Positions 7,551-17,078 are shown, counted from the first letter of the stretch. The stretch is 64,000 nt of DNA from JAJEBT01 sp965221485 (GCA_965221485.1 OZ244893.1:1612001-1676000), one strand, 5' to 3'. Numbers and translations: made by a program. The notes: generated by a model not told the origin, from the sequence alone.

Positions 7551-8960
7551 ATGGATCCAACCCTGTTCGATGTCTCTGAAACCACCCGAGCGATCCGTGA
7601 GGGCGTGGTTTCGGCAGAGGATTGCGTGGTCTCCTATCTTGCCCGGGCGGAGATCCACAGCAATCTCAACGCATTCATTACGCTGGATCCCGATCAGGCG
7701 ATCGCTGACGCCCGGGCAGCGGATCAGAAAACGGCGCGCGGCGAAACCCTCCGGCCGCTGCATGGTGTGCCTCTGGTTCTCAAGGACAATATCGATACAG
7801 AAGCCCTTCCGACAACCGGCGGGACACCGGCGTTGGCAGATCATCGACCCGGCCGCAATGCGCCGATAGCCCAGGCCCTGATCGATGCGGGTGCCATTGT
7901 GCTGGGCAAGGCCAACATGCACGAACTGGCGTTCGGCATCACCAACAACAACGCCGCCTTCGGGCCGGCAAGAAACCCCTACGATCCCTCCATGATTCCG
8001 GGCGGCAGCAGCGGCGGCACAGCCGTCGCCGTCTCAGCCCATATGGCAGCCGGGGGCCTGGGTACCGACACGGGAGGTTCGGTGCGAATTCCGTCGGCGC
8101 TTTGCGGGATCGTGGGATTTCGTCCGTCGTCAGGCCGTTACTCGCAGAACGGGATCGTTCCGATTTCCAGGACCCGGGACACAGCCGGCCCCATGGTCAG
8201 ATCGGTTACGGATGCGATACTGCTCGATACGGTTATCACCGGAGAAGCTGGCGTCCCGGAACCGATCCCGCTGGGAAGCCTGCGGCTTGGCATTGCCGAA
8301 CAACCGTTCTTTACAGGCCTTGATCCGGATGTGAGAACCCTGATCAAGAAGGCGCTTGAGCGCCTCCAACGAGAGGGGGCGGAGCTCGTTGAATTCGACG
8401 CTCCCGAAATCGGCGAGCTGGACGAGGCGGCCGGTTTCCCGATCGCCCTCCATGAAACCGTGTTTGCGCTCAGGGAATATCTTGCGGACAGTGGCTCCGG
8501 AGTGTCCCTGGAGGCGCTGTTCGAAGCAACGGCAAGTCCGGATGTGCATGATCTGCTCACGGGCCTGCTCGGGGACCGGGCCATTCCGGAGGAGGTATAT
8601 CACACGGCACTTCATACCCACCGGCCGGCATTGCAGGCCGCGCTGGCCAGACGGTTCGAAGACCATCAGATCGATGCCCTTGTGTTTCCGACAACTCCCT
8701 TGCCGGCCCGGCCCATAGGGCATGACGAAACTGTAGAACTGAATGGTGAGCAGGTTCCGACATTCCCGACATTCATTCGCAACACGGATCCGGGGAGCGT
8801 CGCCGGCCTGCCAGGCCTGACCCTGCCGGTGGGTCTGACCGAAAACGGGTTACCGGTCGGCATCGAGATCGACGGGCGCGCCGGTGACGACAAGGAGGTC
8901 CTGGCCATCGGACTCTCATTCGAGGCCGTCCTGGACCGCCTCCCGGCTCCGCTTCCATAG
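7551..8960 (+). CDS. Amidase-signature (GatA-like) amidase
   Basis: 469 residues, the normal length for the family. The Ser-cisSer-Lys triad is visible: Lys78 in LVLKDNIDT, Ser154 in GGSSGGTAVA and Ser177 in GTDTGGSVRIP. The C-terminal PGLTLPVGLTENGLPVGIEI block is typical. It hydrolyses a carboxamide to acid plus ammonia; the family also includes indoleacetamide hydrolase, mandelamide hydrolase and aryl-malonamidases. No GatB or GatC is adjacent, so a catabolic amidase is more likely than the tRNA amidotransferase. The next gene cluster downstream is an ABC importer whose binding protein resembles UrtA/AmiC, suggesting amide uptake and hydrolysis, but a 559-bp gap separates them. Confidence 0.88.
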   Translation: MDPTLFDVSETTRAIREGVVSAEDCVVSYLARAEIHSNLNAFITLDPDQAIADARAADQKTARGETLRPLHGVPLVLKDNIDTEALPTTGGTPALADHRPGRNAPIAQALIDAGAIVLGKANMHELAFGITNNNAAFGPARNPYDPSMIPGGSSGGTAVAVSAHMAAGGLGTDTGGSVRIPSALCGIVGFRPSSGRYSQNGIVPISRTRDTAGPMVRSVTDAILLDTVITGEAGVPEPIPLGSLRLGIAEQPFFTGLDPDVRTLIKKALERLQREGAELVEFDAPEIGELDEAAGFPIALHETVFALREYLADSGSGVSLEALFEATASPDVHDLLTGLLGDRAIPEEVYHTALHTHRPALQAALARRFEDHQIDALVFPTTPLPARPIGHDETVELNGEQVPTFPTFIRNTDPGSVAGLPGLTLPVGLTENGLPVGIEIDGRAGDDKEVLAIGLSFEAVLDRLPAPLP

Positions 8961-9519
8961 GCTGGCTGACCAGCGTCCTCGCAACGAAGGGTTCCTGGTT
9001 GCAGATCCCGCTTTCCCGGGCCCCGGCCCATGCGTGTTCGGAAAGCCGGTAAAACCTGTGCCGGATCGGGGTATGGACCCTCGTCAGGCCAGCCCTGGCG
9101 GACCGGTGCCCGAGCATCCGGTCAAGGCGATTGAAATCGCCATTGTCGGGTCACTTCCGTTGCTTGCAGATCTTGCCACTGACACCGCCAGCCCTGGCGA
9201 CCCCTCCAATGACCTGTCGGTCCGGAAATGGACACCGTTCAGCTCCGGCAATAGCCGGCCCTGTTGTCAGCGGTGTTGCACTGCGGAGTTTTTGTGGTCA
9301 CAGGCAATCACCGGAGAGCCTGAAAGGGATCGGGCGGTGTTGCATCCGGGAGCCGGATCCGGCGTAAAATCATGGTCCGGCAGACGCCTGAAATTATGTA
9401 AACTGGGGAGACACGGGACGGGAAGCGCCTGCGGCCGATTCAAGGCTGGTCGAGTTCCGGCCAACGGATCGCCATTCGTCTGACCGGTCCTGATGGTCCA
9501 ACGAAGAGGAGCCATAGTC
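8961..9519. other. Intergenic region without a supported gene
   Basis: 559 bp between the amidase and the ABC binding protein. Frames open here on both strands are short on family-like sequence and rich in Pro/Arg, as expected for antisense or non-coding GC-rich DNA. It holds a 12-bp perfect palindrome (9352-9363, gccggatccggc) and presumably the transporter promoter, but I see no clear -35/-10 pair. The only firm signal is the GAAGAGGAG ribosome site just before 9520. Confidence 0.5.
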
Positions 9520-10695
9520 ATGCCAACAGTTTTCACACCCAACCGCCGCGATTTCATGGCCGGCGCGGCTGCAGCCGGAGCCGTCCTCACAGCTCCTGGA
9601 CTGCAGGCCCGCGCAGCCAGTGAATTCCGCGTGGGAATGTTCTATGCCATTGCCGGTCCGGCTTCGCTGTTCGGTCCGACCCAGCGCGCCTGTGCAGAAC
9701 TCGCGGTCGAGGAAGTCAATGCGGCCGGCGGTATTCTCGGAAACCCTGTAAAGCTGTTCTTTGCCAATGGCGATGGTCCGGTCGCTGACGCAACCCGCTC
9801 GGCCGTTCGACTGATGTTGAATGAAAAGGTCGATTTTTTCATGGGCTCGCACAACAGCGCGGTCCGCGAAGCGCTGGTTGCCACCATCAAGGGTCGTGTG
9901 CCCTACGTCTATACGCCGATTTACGAGGGTGGAGAATGCGCACCGCATACCTACGTGATCGCCGATACGCCGCAGCAACAGATGGAAACAGCCCTGCCCT
10001 GGCTGGCCCGGAAGTTTGGCGCCAAATCCTACTATCTGATCGGCAATGATTATGTCTGGCCCCGGGTCACCAACCAGCACGCCAAGAGAATCATCGGTGC
10101 CAACGGCGGCACAATTCTGGGTGAGGAGTATGTCCCACTGGGTGCGCCAAACAAATTTGAAGAGACCGTCACCCGAATCCGGGCCCGAAACCCGGACATG
10201 GTCGTGATCACGCTCGTCGGCGCCGATAATGTGAATTTCAATCGTACCTTCGCCGGCTTCGGTCTGGATGCCAACATTGCCAGGATTTCTTCGCTGCTGG
10301 AAGAAAATACCCTGATGGGGATCGGCGCGGAAAACTCGCGCAATCTCTATGGCTGCATGTCCTACTATGCCAACATTCCCCTGGCCTCGAACCAGGACTT
10401 CAAGAAGCGCTACATGGCCAGGTTCGGTGCCAAGGCGCCGCAATTATCGCTTCTTGGCATCGACTGTTACATGGGAGTCAAATTTATTGCCGCCGCTGTC
10501 GGCAAGGCCGGTTCTGCTTCACCCTCCAGCCTTGCGGGTGTCATCGAAGGCCTTGGATTTGATACCCCGACTGGGCCCATGACCATGGCCAACCGACATG
10601 TGAACAAGAACATGTTTCTCGCGGAATGCCGGGGAACCGAATTCCACATTGTCGAAACATTTGAAAGCGTCGGTTCGGGACAGACCTGCGCCTGA
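9520..10695 (+). CDS. Urea/amide-type (UrtA/AmiC-like) ABC transporter substrate-binding protein
   Basis: ATG 9520 is chosen over an upstream ATG because it sits 7 bases after a strong GAAGAGGAG site and directly opens a twin-arginine-type signal (NRRDFMAGAAAAGAVLTAPG, cleavage near ARAA). The mature part is a type I periplasmic binding protein (Peripla_BP_5/6): GPTQRACAELAVEEVNAAGG near the start, YTPIYEGGECAPHTYV and GNDYVWPRVTNQH in the middle, and a TPTGPMTMANRHVNKNMFL end that closely resembles UrtA and AmiC. It would capture a small amide, urea-like or branched substrate and deliver it to the permeases just downstream. The nearby amidase supports an amide ligand; this is inference. Confidence 0.88.
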   Translation: MPTVFTPNRRDFMAGAAAAGAVLTAPGLQARAASEFRVGMFYAIAGPASLFGPTQRACAELAVEEVNAAGGILGNPVKLFFANGDGPVADATRSAVRLMLNEKVDFFMGSHNSAVREALVATIKGRVPYVYTPIYEGGECAPHTYVIADTPQQQMETALPWLARKFGAKSYYLIGNDYVWPRVTNQHAKRIIGANGGTILGEEYVPLGAPNKFEETVTRIRARNPDMVVITLVGADNVNFNRTFAGFGLDANIARISSLLEENTLMGIGAENSRNLYGCMSYYANIPLASNQDFKKRYMARFGAKAPQLSLLGIDCYMGVKFIAAAVGKAGSASPSSLAGVIEGLGFDTPTGPMTMANRHVNKNMFLAECRGTEFHIVETFESVGSGQTCA

Positions 10696-10716
10696 TGGTG
10701 ACCGCGGGATCTTGCT

Positions 10717-11571
10717 GTGGATCCCCTTTTCGTCGCTCAGTCCCTGAACGTCGTCTATGAGGTCACCACCCTTGTGGTGGTGACCCTCGGGCTCGCGATT
10801 GTTTTCGGATTTCTTGGCGTCATGAATCTCGCCCATGGCGAGTTCATCATGGTGGGCGCGTATGTTGCCGTGTTCTGTCAGGCACAGGGCTGGCCCTACC
10901 TGACCGCTGTCCCGGTGGCTCTGGTTGTCTGTGTCATTCTCGGATTGATCATAGAAAAGGGGCTGATCCGCCCCCTTTATCAACGTCCGTTCGACACGCT
11001 GCTCGCAACCTGGGGCCTCAGTCTTCTCATCCGCGAGCTCGTCGAGTTTGCTTACGGCGCGGGTTACAAGAGTCTGACTGTCCCGATTTCAGGGTCCGTG
11101 GACATCCTCGGGGCCCCGTTTCCCGCCTATCGCATTGTCCTGATCGTCATATCCCTGGCCAGTGTCAGCGCCTTGCTTGTCTGGTACTTTCGAAGCCGCA
11201 CCGGCACGCGAATCAAGGCGATGGTCGGCAATCCCGAGCTCGCCGCTGCCGTGGGCATAAGAACCGTTGCCCTTGCCCGCAACACGTTCATTGCAGGCAC
11301 ATGTTTCGGTGGGCTGGCCGGGGTGATGGTCGCCCCTCTGATCCCGGTTCAGCCCTACATGGGTCTCGACTTTATCCTGAAGGCATTTTTCGTGCTGGTC
11401 GTCGGCGGGTTGGGCAGCGCGCTCGGCCTCGTCAGCGGCGCCGGCATCGTCGGCGGCCTGGAAAGTGGCATCTCCGCCGTGTTCGATCGAACCTGGGGAT
11501 ACTCCACTGTGCTGCTGATCGCCATATTTTTCCTCTGGCTGAGGCCAAATGGCATTTTCGCTCGCTCGTAG
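10717..11571 (+). CDS. Branched-chain amino acid/urea-type ABC permease (LivH/UrtB-like)
   Basis: 284 residues from GTG 10717. It has about eight hydrophobic segments and the LivH/UrtB hallmark GVMNLAHGEFIMVGAY after the first helices, TRIKAMVGNPELAAAVGI in the cytoplasmic loop, and GGLGSALGLVSGAGIVGGLE near the end. It is the first inner-membrane subunit of the importer headed by the binding protein 21 bp upstream. It overlaps the following permease-ATPase gene by 23 bp, indicating translational coupling. The start is not fully certain because the ribosome site is weak. Confidence 0.88.
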   Translation: MDPLFVAQSLNVVYEVTTLVVVTLGLAIVFGFLGVMNLAHGEFIMVGAYVAVFCQAQGWPYLTAVPVALVVCVILGLIIEKGLIRPLYQRPFDTLLATWGLSLLIRELVEFAYGAGYKSLTVPISGSVDILGAPFPAYRIVLIVISLASVSALLVWYFRSRTGTRIKAMVGNPELAAAVGIRTVALARNTFIAGTCFGGLAGVMVAPLIPVQPYMGLDFILKAFFVLVVGGLGSALGLVSGAGIVGGLESGISAVFDRTWGYSTVLLIAIFFLWLRPNGIFARS

Positions 11572-13279
11572 CGTCACACTGCTGGCCGTGCTCGGCCTGT
11601 TGCCCCTTGCGATCGGCGACTTCTGGGCCTATCAACTCGGCCTTTACTATCTCTACGCCATCGCCGCTCTCGGCGTCGGGATCTGCTGGGGGCATGCAGG
11701 TTTTCTGCCTCTGGGCCAGGCAACGTTTTTCGGACTCGGAGCCTATCTGGGCGGCTTTTCCCTGATCCATCTCTCCGACTCCGTGCTGCTTTGGCCAGCC
11801 CTGCTGGCTTCGGCTGTGGCACCGGGCCTGCTCGCCTGCGTTATCGGCGTCCTTGTCTTTCGCAAGCATGTCGAGAGCGGACCGTATTTTGCATTGATCA
11901 CTGTTGCCATCACCCTCCTCGCCTTTCAGATCGCAAACAACTGGAACAGCGTGACCGGCGGCTATAACGGCCTCAAGGGAATTCCGGGACTTCCTGGTCT
12001 CGATGATTTCCGGCTCGTTTATTACGTGGCAGCAGCGGCACTGGCCGTGGGCATCGGGCTCACCAGCCTGCTCGTCAACGCACCGCTGGGCGTGCTGTGG
12101 CGCGGTATTGCACAGAACGAACGGCGCGTGGCGTATTTCGGGTTTGATTCCTCGCTGCTCAAGACCCTCGCCTTCGGCGCCAGCGGCGTCCTGACCGGAA
12201 TAGGCGGTGTTCTCTACGCACCGCAACAGGGGCTGGTCACACCCGAACTCTGCGGCTTCCTGTTTTCGGCTGACCTTGTCATCTGGGCCGCGGTCGGGGG
12301 CCGTTCGGCGCTATTGGGTCCGGTCGCAGGCACCGTCTTGATCGGGGTTCTCGCCGCCCAGCTGCGTGATGTCGTCGGATACTGGGAAGTCATCGTAGCA
12401 GCGATATTTGTGGCCGTTGTGCTCTATGCTCCGGGCGGACTTGTCGGGCTTGCAGCGCCCCTGACCCGGCTGTTTCGCTCGCCGGGACGGAGCGCAGACC
12501 TCCCGGCAAGAGGCCGTGCCTTGCCCCCGGAAGCCGCTCGGCTGGAAATCAGGGATGCTTCCGCATCCGCTGGTGACGTAAGGATTCTGGACTCCCTGTC
12601 GGTGATCATCGGCCGCCCGGGCATCAACTGCATTATCGGACCCAACGGCGCCGGCAAGACATCAATCTTCAATCTCGTGACCGGCGATCTCGCTGCCCGG
12701 GAGGCCGGTGTCTATTTCGACGACGTTCGGGTGACGAACCTGTCGCCAGGCCGCATGGCCCTCCTTGGTGTAGGGAGAAAATTCCAGATCCCCAGCGTCT
12801 TTCCGGACCTGGGTATTGCCGACAATCTGCGGATCGCACTCTGGGGTGGTCGCGTCTCCACCCTGGATCTGCTGCGGCCATCCCTGCGGCGCTGGACAAG
12901 CCCGTTGATGGAAACACTCCGGGACCGTTTTCCTTTTCTCAAGGACGATGAACGCCCTGCCTCCAGCCTGTCCCATGGCGAGCGGCAAATTCTGGAACTG
13001 GTAATGGCGCTGATCGCTGAGCCGCGATTGCTGCTGCTGGACGAGCCTTGCGGCGGCCTTTCCGCGGAAGAAACCCGGCAGGTGATCGACGTCATACGGT
13101 GGGCGCGTGAGACATTGGCACTCACAATCGTCATCATCGAGCATGACATGGCTCTTGTGCGGGCCATCGCCGAGCATGTTTTCGTCATGCATCAGGGCAA
13201 GTTGATGGCGGAAGGAGATGTACCCGCGATTCAGCGAGATCGCCGGGTTCGCGAAATCTACGCCGGTGTGGCGGAATGA
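11549..13279 (+). CDS. Fused ABC permease (LivM/UrtC-like) and ATPase (LivG/UrtD-like)
   Basis: 576 residues: residues 1-310 form a multi-helix permease (GHAGFLPLGQATFFGLGAYL and GGYNGLKGIPGLPG are LivM/UrtC-like), and residues about 325-576 form a complete ABC ATPase. Walker A is GPNGAGKTS (about 364-372), the signature is SLSHGERQ (about 472), and Walker B is LLLLDEPCGGLS followed by the H-loop IIEHDMAL. The LSHG form of the signature is typical of UrtD. LivM/LivG are usually separate genes; the fusion keeps both intact. The ATG at 11549 has a GAGG site inside the end of the upstream gene. It overlaps the next ATPase by 4 bp. Confidence 0.9.
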   Translation: MAFSLARSVTLLAVLGLLPLAIGDFWAYQLGLYYLYAIAALGVGICWGHAGFLPLGQATFFGLGAYLGGFSLIHLSDSVLLWPALLASAVAPGLLACVIGVLVFRKHVESGPYFALITVAITLLAFQIANNWNSVTGGYNGLKGIPGLPGLDDFRLVYYVAAAALAVGIGLTSLLVNAPLGVLWRGIAQNERRVAYFGFDSSLLKTLAFGASGVLTGIGGVLYAPQQGLVTPELCGFLFSADLVIWAAVGGRSALLGPVAGTVLIGVLAAQLRDVVGYWEVIVAAIFVAVVLYAPGGLVGLAAPLTRLFRSPGRSADLPARGRALPPEAARLEIRDASASAGDVRILDSLSVIIGRPGINCIIGPNGAGKTSIFNLVTGDLAAREAGVYFDDVRVTNLSPGRMALLGVGRKFQIPSVFPDLGIADNLRIALWGGRVSTLDLLRPSLRRWTSPLMETLRDRFPFLKDDERPASSLSHGERQILELVMALIAEPRLLLLDEPCGGLSAEETRQVIDVIRWARETLALTIVIIEHDMALVRAIAEHVFVMHQGKLMAEGDVPAIQRDRRVREIYAGVAE

Positions 13280-13971
13280 ACCGGGAACCGTTGTTCACGT
13301 TCTCTGATGTTCAGGGCGGATATGGAGGGGGCATCGTCGTCCGGGGGATCGATGGTACAGTCGATTCCAGTGAAATTCTCTGCGTTCTCGGACGCAATGG
13401 GGTCGGCAAGAGCACCCTCCTCAAACGGCTTTACGGATTTCTACGGGGCCGGGGAAAGGTCCGGCTTGCAGGCCGTGATATTGATCTCCTCGACCCCACC
13501 GCCCGCAGCCATCTCGGAATCACCTTCGCGCCCCAGGAACGTGTTGTGTTTGACGATCTCAGCGTTTTCGACAATCTGACGCTCATGAGACCCGATCGAC
13601 GACTTGATGATTTTGCCATCTATTTTCAGCACTTTCCCCGCCTGCAGGAGAGGCTTGGTCAGATCGCAGGGACCCTGAGTGGTGGTGAGCGCAAGATCCT
13701 TTCCTTCGTTCGCGCATTGTCGGAAGGCAAGTCTCTGGTGATGCTGGACGAACCATCAGAAGGTGTACAACGCGAAAATATCGAGCACATGTCAGAACTT
13801 CTGAACGAACACAAACAGAGAGGAACGGCATTCATCATTGTGGAGCAGAATCTTCAAATGGTGGAAACCATAGCCGACCGCATCATGATCCTGGATCAAG
13901 GCCGCTGCGTACTGACCGGGCGCAGAAAGGACATTTCGCGGGAGGATATTACTTCTCATCTGAGTATCTGA
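13276..13971 (+). CDS. ABC transporter ATP-binding protein (LivF/UrtE-like)
   Basis: 231 residues with Walker A GRNGVGKST (about residues 39-47), Q-loop (FAPQERVVFDDLSV), signature TLSGGERKIL, Walker B LVMLDEPSEGVQ and the switch His replaced in IIVEQNLQM, which is normal for LivF-type subunits. It starts within the stop of the fusion gene (ATGA overlap) and completes a four-gene, five-module Liv/Urt-type importer. The transporter would couple ATP hydrolysis to uptake of the ligand bound by the upstream UrtA/AmiC-like protein. It converges on the aryl-CoA ligase gene. Confidence 0.92.
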   Translation: MNREPLFTFSDVQGGYGGGIVVRGIDGTVDSSEILCVLGRNGVGKSTLLKRLYGFLRGRGKVRLAGRDIDLLDPTARSHLGITFAPQERVVFDDLSVFDNLTLMRPDRRLDDFAIYFQHFPRLQERLGQIAGTLSGGERKILSFVRALSEGKSLVMLDEPSEGVQRENIEHMSELLNEHKQRGTAFIIVEQNLQMVETIADRIMILDQGRCVLTGRRKDISREDITSHLSI

Positions 13972-14164
13972 GAACAGGCTCGGGCCGCCAAGCGACCGAT
14001 CGGACCGGACGCGGTCCCGGTTTCGATGAGACCGATCCGACGTTACTCTTCCGGGCATCAAGCTGACGGAGATCGCATGTGACGGGCCCGGGACGCAGCG
14101 CCTTGTATTGCCCAATCCTGCGCATCCGGATCATGGTGCGTCGGCCCGCGCCGTCCCCAGTCTG

Positions 14165-15511
14165 TCAGTCCTGACGGTCCGTCCGGGAGGATGGGTCGAT
14201 CTCGACCAGTCGTGTCTTCATGCTGGATCGCGGCAAGGTCCCGGGCGGCACGAGTTTTACTTGCGTTGTAACGATCAGTTTGTTCCGGAGGGCCCTCTCC
14301 AGATCTGTGGCCAGATCCTTCAGTTCACCTGCACTCTCACCATGCTCAACCTCGATGCGAAGCGGGGGGTCTGCTGCTGGCCCGGGGCCGGGAAGGATGA
14401 TCCGCATGGCGCCCGTAGTGCGCGGGCGAAAGCCGGTCACCACATCCTTGACCGCGGCGGGCCACACATTGACGCCGCGAACAATCAGAAGGTCATCACT
14501 GCGACCCACAATGCGAACCCGAGGACCGGTTCTGCCGTTGGCACAAGGCGAATTCCTGACGATAACCCTGTCATGACTGCGAAACCTCACCAGCGGCGCC
14601 GCTTCACGATTGATGTGAGTAAACACCATCTCGCCCTCGATCTCGTCGTGTTCCATGGACAGCACCTGACCGGTTTCAGGATCGATGATTTCCATGATCA
14701 GCATGTCCGGAACCAGAAAATGACAGCCATCCTGCAAATCACTCTCGGCAGCGTAGATCGGACATACGTCCGCATTCCCGACGGCTTCCGTGACCCGGGC
14801 CTGCCATGCCTCCTCCAGCTGGCGGCGAACTGCGGGAACACCTCCGCCCGGCTCGGCGCCCAGCATCAGCCTCCGGACTCCGAGGTCCGCTGCACGGTGT
14901 CCGATCCGGTCTTCTGCGGATTCAGCGAGGTACTGTGCATAGGAAGGTGTACAGGCGAGGATGTCTGCCTTCATCAGGCGCATGGCCTCGAGAAGCCGGT
15001 CGGATGCCTGTGTGCCGATTGGCAACAAGGTCGCGCCAATATCCTCAATGCCTTGTGCCACAGGGACACCCCCGACAAAAAAACCGATGCCGAAGCCCAT
15101 CGCGAAGACAGAGTCCGGTCTTACTCCCTGGCACCAGTAAACGCGGCGCACCGCCTCTCTCCACAACGCGGAATCCCTTGCTGTCACAGGAATCCATGAA
15201 GGGGTCCCTGTCGTGCCTGACGAGGCATGGACCCTGACGATCTGCTCCGGTTTCGCAGCCACATGGAGACCGTAGGGAGGATGTTCCTTCTGACTGGTCC
15301 GCAACTCCTGTTTGGTGGTGAACGGAAGCGCAGCGAGATCCTCCACGGTACGGATATCTTCAAACGCTGCACCCACAGACCGGAACTTTTCCGAGATGAA
15401 GGGCGAATGGGTGCGGAGATAGGACATCTGCCTGCACAGCGCCTCATTTTGCCGCGCACGGACTTCATCGGGACTTGCCATCTCTATCGGATCGACGAAG
15501 ATGTTTCTCAT
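14165..15511 (-). CDS. PaaK-like phenylacetate/aryl-CoA ligase
   Basis: Start set at ATG 15511 (MRNIFVDPIEMASPDEVRAR), where the PaaK-like similarity begins; 448 residues, close to PaaK (about 430-440). The adenylate-forming motif is VHASSGTTGTPSWIPVT, followed by GFGIGFFVGG and the E-rich segment ...YAAESDLQDGCHF; the C-terminal lobe carries GRSDDLLIVRGVNVWPAAV. It activates an aryl or arylacetic acid to its CoA thioester at the cost of ATP to AMP. No paaABCDE genes are present, so the substrate need not be phenylacetate. It is monocistronic, convergent with the ABC importer. Anthranilate from the nearby kynureninase would be one candidate substrate, purely by context. Confidence 0.85.
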   Translation of the reverse strand: MRNIFVDPIEMASPDEVRARQNEALCRQMSYLRTHSPFISEKFRSVGAAFEDIRTVEDLAALPFTTKQELRTSQKEHPPYGLHVAAKPEQIVRVHASSGTTGTPSWIPVTARDSALWREAVRRVYWCQGVRPDSVFAMGFGIGFFVGGVPVAQGIEDIGATLLPIGTQASDRLLEAMRLMKADILACTPSYAQYLAESAEDRIGHRAADLGVRRLMLGAEPGGGVPAVRRQLEEAWQARVTEAVGNADVCPIYAAESDLQDGCHFLVPDMLIMEIIDPETGQVLSMEHDEIEGEMVFTHINREAAPLVRFRSHDRVIVRNSPCANGRTGPRVRIVGRSDDLLIVRGVNVWPAAVKDVVTGFRPRTTGAMRIILPGPGPAADPPLRIEVEHGESAGELKDLATDLERALRNKLIVTTQVKLVPPGTLPRSSMKTRLVEIDPSSRTDRQD

Positions 15512-15935
15512 GGCGCGCCCATTGTGCTTGCCTGCCTGAAACCGCAAGCTGCTCCGAATCCACAGGTGTCGGGACTCATCCGCCGCCACAGGCTCCGGTT
15601 ACCGGTCGGATCATTGACGAAAGTGCCGTCAGGACTCACGGGCCGCTGACCCCGATCGTACCGAACCCGCCCTTCGCTTCCGGGGATCGTCACAGGCCGA
15701 AGCAACGGGGACAATATAAGCATTCTGCCGAACGGGGACCCCTTGTCAGGTCTTCTTTCACCGGGCATCGCCTGGCCCAGCACAACAACCCGATCTGGCA
15801 TCCCTGACCGGATCGACGCCCGGTCCTGGCCTTCCCTGTGGGCGATCTGGCCAGAAACGGGAACACGGCATCGGGTCTCGCCGCATTCCTCCTCGGCTTC
15901 GAACGGTTCCTGGTCCGATCAGATCATCCGGTCTG
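15512..15935. other. Intergenic region without a supported gene
   Basis: 424 bp between the aryl-CoA ligase and the methyltransferase, both on the minus strand. Open frames here read as low-complexity Arg/Pro/Gly protein with no family pattern. It should hold the ligase promoter and the methyltransferase terminator, but I see no strong hairpin with a T-run and no good -35/-10 pair. Confidence 0.5.
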
Positions 15936-16757
15936 TCAGGGATTGCTGGCTACCGCCTCACCCCATGCGATGGTTCCAAAGGCCCCGGGGTGAATTTTCC
16001 ACTGCTGGAGCAATGTTCGCCATTCGTCAAACTGCTCATTGGTGGCAAGGCCAAACCTGGTGGCGGCGCCGACGACTTCAGGCGAGAAAAACCAGTCAAT
16101 CACAAAGTCATGAAAAAAATCGAGATCCTCTGGCTCAGAGAAGACTTCAAAACTGGCACTCGCACGAATGCCGGAGAAGCCGGCATCGTGCAGGATTGCC
16201 TTGATTTCCTTGCCCATCTGAGGGTGGCCCCCGTTCGCAGAGAGCAATCTCTCGAACGCCTCCCAGGCACCAGAGAGGCTGCCAAGGTCCGGTTCGAAGA
16301 AGCAGGACGACCCGATCATGTCACGACAGGCAATCAGCCCCTCCGGTTTGAGGACCCTCCGGATTTCGGTCAGGAGAGGCCGGGTCTCGGGGATATGCAT
16401 GACAACGGCGTGACAATGGACAAGATCGAAATCATTGTCGGGGAACGGCAGATCCAGAGCATCTCCAACGTGAAAAACGGCGTTCTGATGATCACCGGCG
16501 GCCGCTGCCGCCCGGGCTATATCGATCTGCGCCTCTTCCCTGTCGATACCATGCAGTTCCGCCGGATGAATGCGCCCGGCAATCCCGACCGACAGGTTTC
16601 CGGGACCGCATCCCAGGTCGAGCACCCGGATGCCCGGTTTCAGGTAAGGTTCAAGATAACCGCAATGTGTCTCCACACTCCGCCGTTCAAGCAGTTGGAT
16701 GAACTCATCGCTGTAACCCATCGTATAGGACGGGCCGTTTTCCATTTCGTTTGTCAT
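15936..16757 (-). CDS. Class I SAM-dependent methyltransferase
   Basis: Start at ATG 16757 (MTNEMENGPS), preferred to an upstream TTG. 273 residues. SAM-binding motif I is VLDLGCGPGNLS (about 45-56), with an acidic end of strand 2 at GIDREEAQ, motif II around GDALDLPFPDNDFDLVHCH and VLKPEGLIACRD after strand 5. This is the Methyltransf_11/25 (UbiE-like) fold; the C-terminal helical part (FHDFVIDWFFSPEVV) is variable. The substrate is unknown and no obvious partner is adjacent, with gaps of more than 300 bp on both sides, so it appears to be a single-gene unit. A perfect 8-bp inverted repeat lies 36 bp upstream. Confidence 0.85.
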   Translation of the reverse strand: MTNEMENGPSYTMGYSDEFIQLLERRSVETHCGYLEPYLKPGIRVLDLGCGPGNLSVGIAGRIHPAELHGIDREEAQIDIARAAAAAGDHQNAVFHVGDALDLPFPDNDFDLVHCHAVVMHIPETRPLLTEIRRVLKPEGLIACRDMIGSSCFFEPDLGSLSGAWEAFERLLSANGGHPQMGKEIKAILHDAGFSGIRASASFEVFSEPEDLDFFHDFVIDWFFSPEVVGAATRFGLATNEQFDEWRTLLQQWKIHPGAFGTIAWGEAVASNP

Positions 16758-17078
16758 TTCAGTGCTTTTCGGCAATTTACGGTGTGCGGGGGATTGACAG
16801 CCTGACTGTCAATGGAACCCCTGACAAAATATGGCTGTTGGCGAACCGTGTCCAGATCATGGCTGATGGCAGAACGGCATGCGGCTCATGGCGCTTGCCC
16901 TGTCAGTCCGATCTTCCGGCGTGAGAATTGCCTCGGGCATTGGCAGACTTGAGCAAGCGTTACGAGTCCCCTGGGGCCTCATGCGCATGAAAGGCAGCAA
17001 TCGCTTCCGGAGGCCCTGGCAGAATGCGTCAGGTGATATTGATCCAGCCTGAGCCTTCCCGGTCGATGCCGCCTGTCC
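16758..17078. other. Intergenic region without a supported gene
   Basis: 321 bp between the methyltransferase start and the end of the SDR gene. Apart from the inverted repeat at 16793-16813 I see no feature and no convincing reading frame. Confidence 0.5.
16793..16813. promoter_or_regulatory. Perfect 8-bp inverted repeat upstream of the methyltransferase
   Basis: attgacag and ctgtcaat are separated by 5 bases (cctga). The repeat lies 36 bp before the methyltransferase ATG and is flanked by G5 and C4 runs that could lengthen the stem imperfectly. The arm contains a TTGACA-like element, so it could be a repressor operator over a promoter. A repeat of this size is expected a few times per window by chance. 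Confidence 0.3.

Noticed and set aside
9352..9363. A 12-bp perfect palindrome, gccggatccggc, upstream of the ABC binding protein
   Set aside because: A 12-bp perfect palindrome is expected about 16 times in 64 kb by chance (64000/4096), and more in GC-rich DNA, so it is not evidence for an operator.
8884..9483. A 199-codon plus-strand frame after the amidase
   Set aside because: It starts inside the amidase in another frame and continues as Pro/Arg-rich sequence with no domain pattern or ribosome site.
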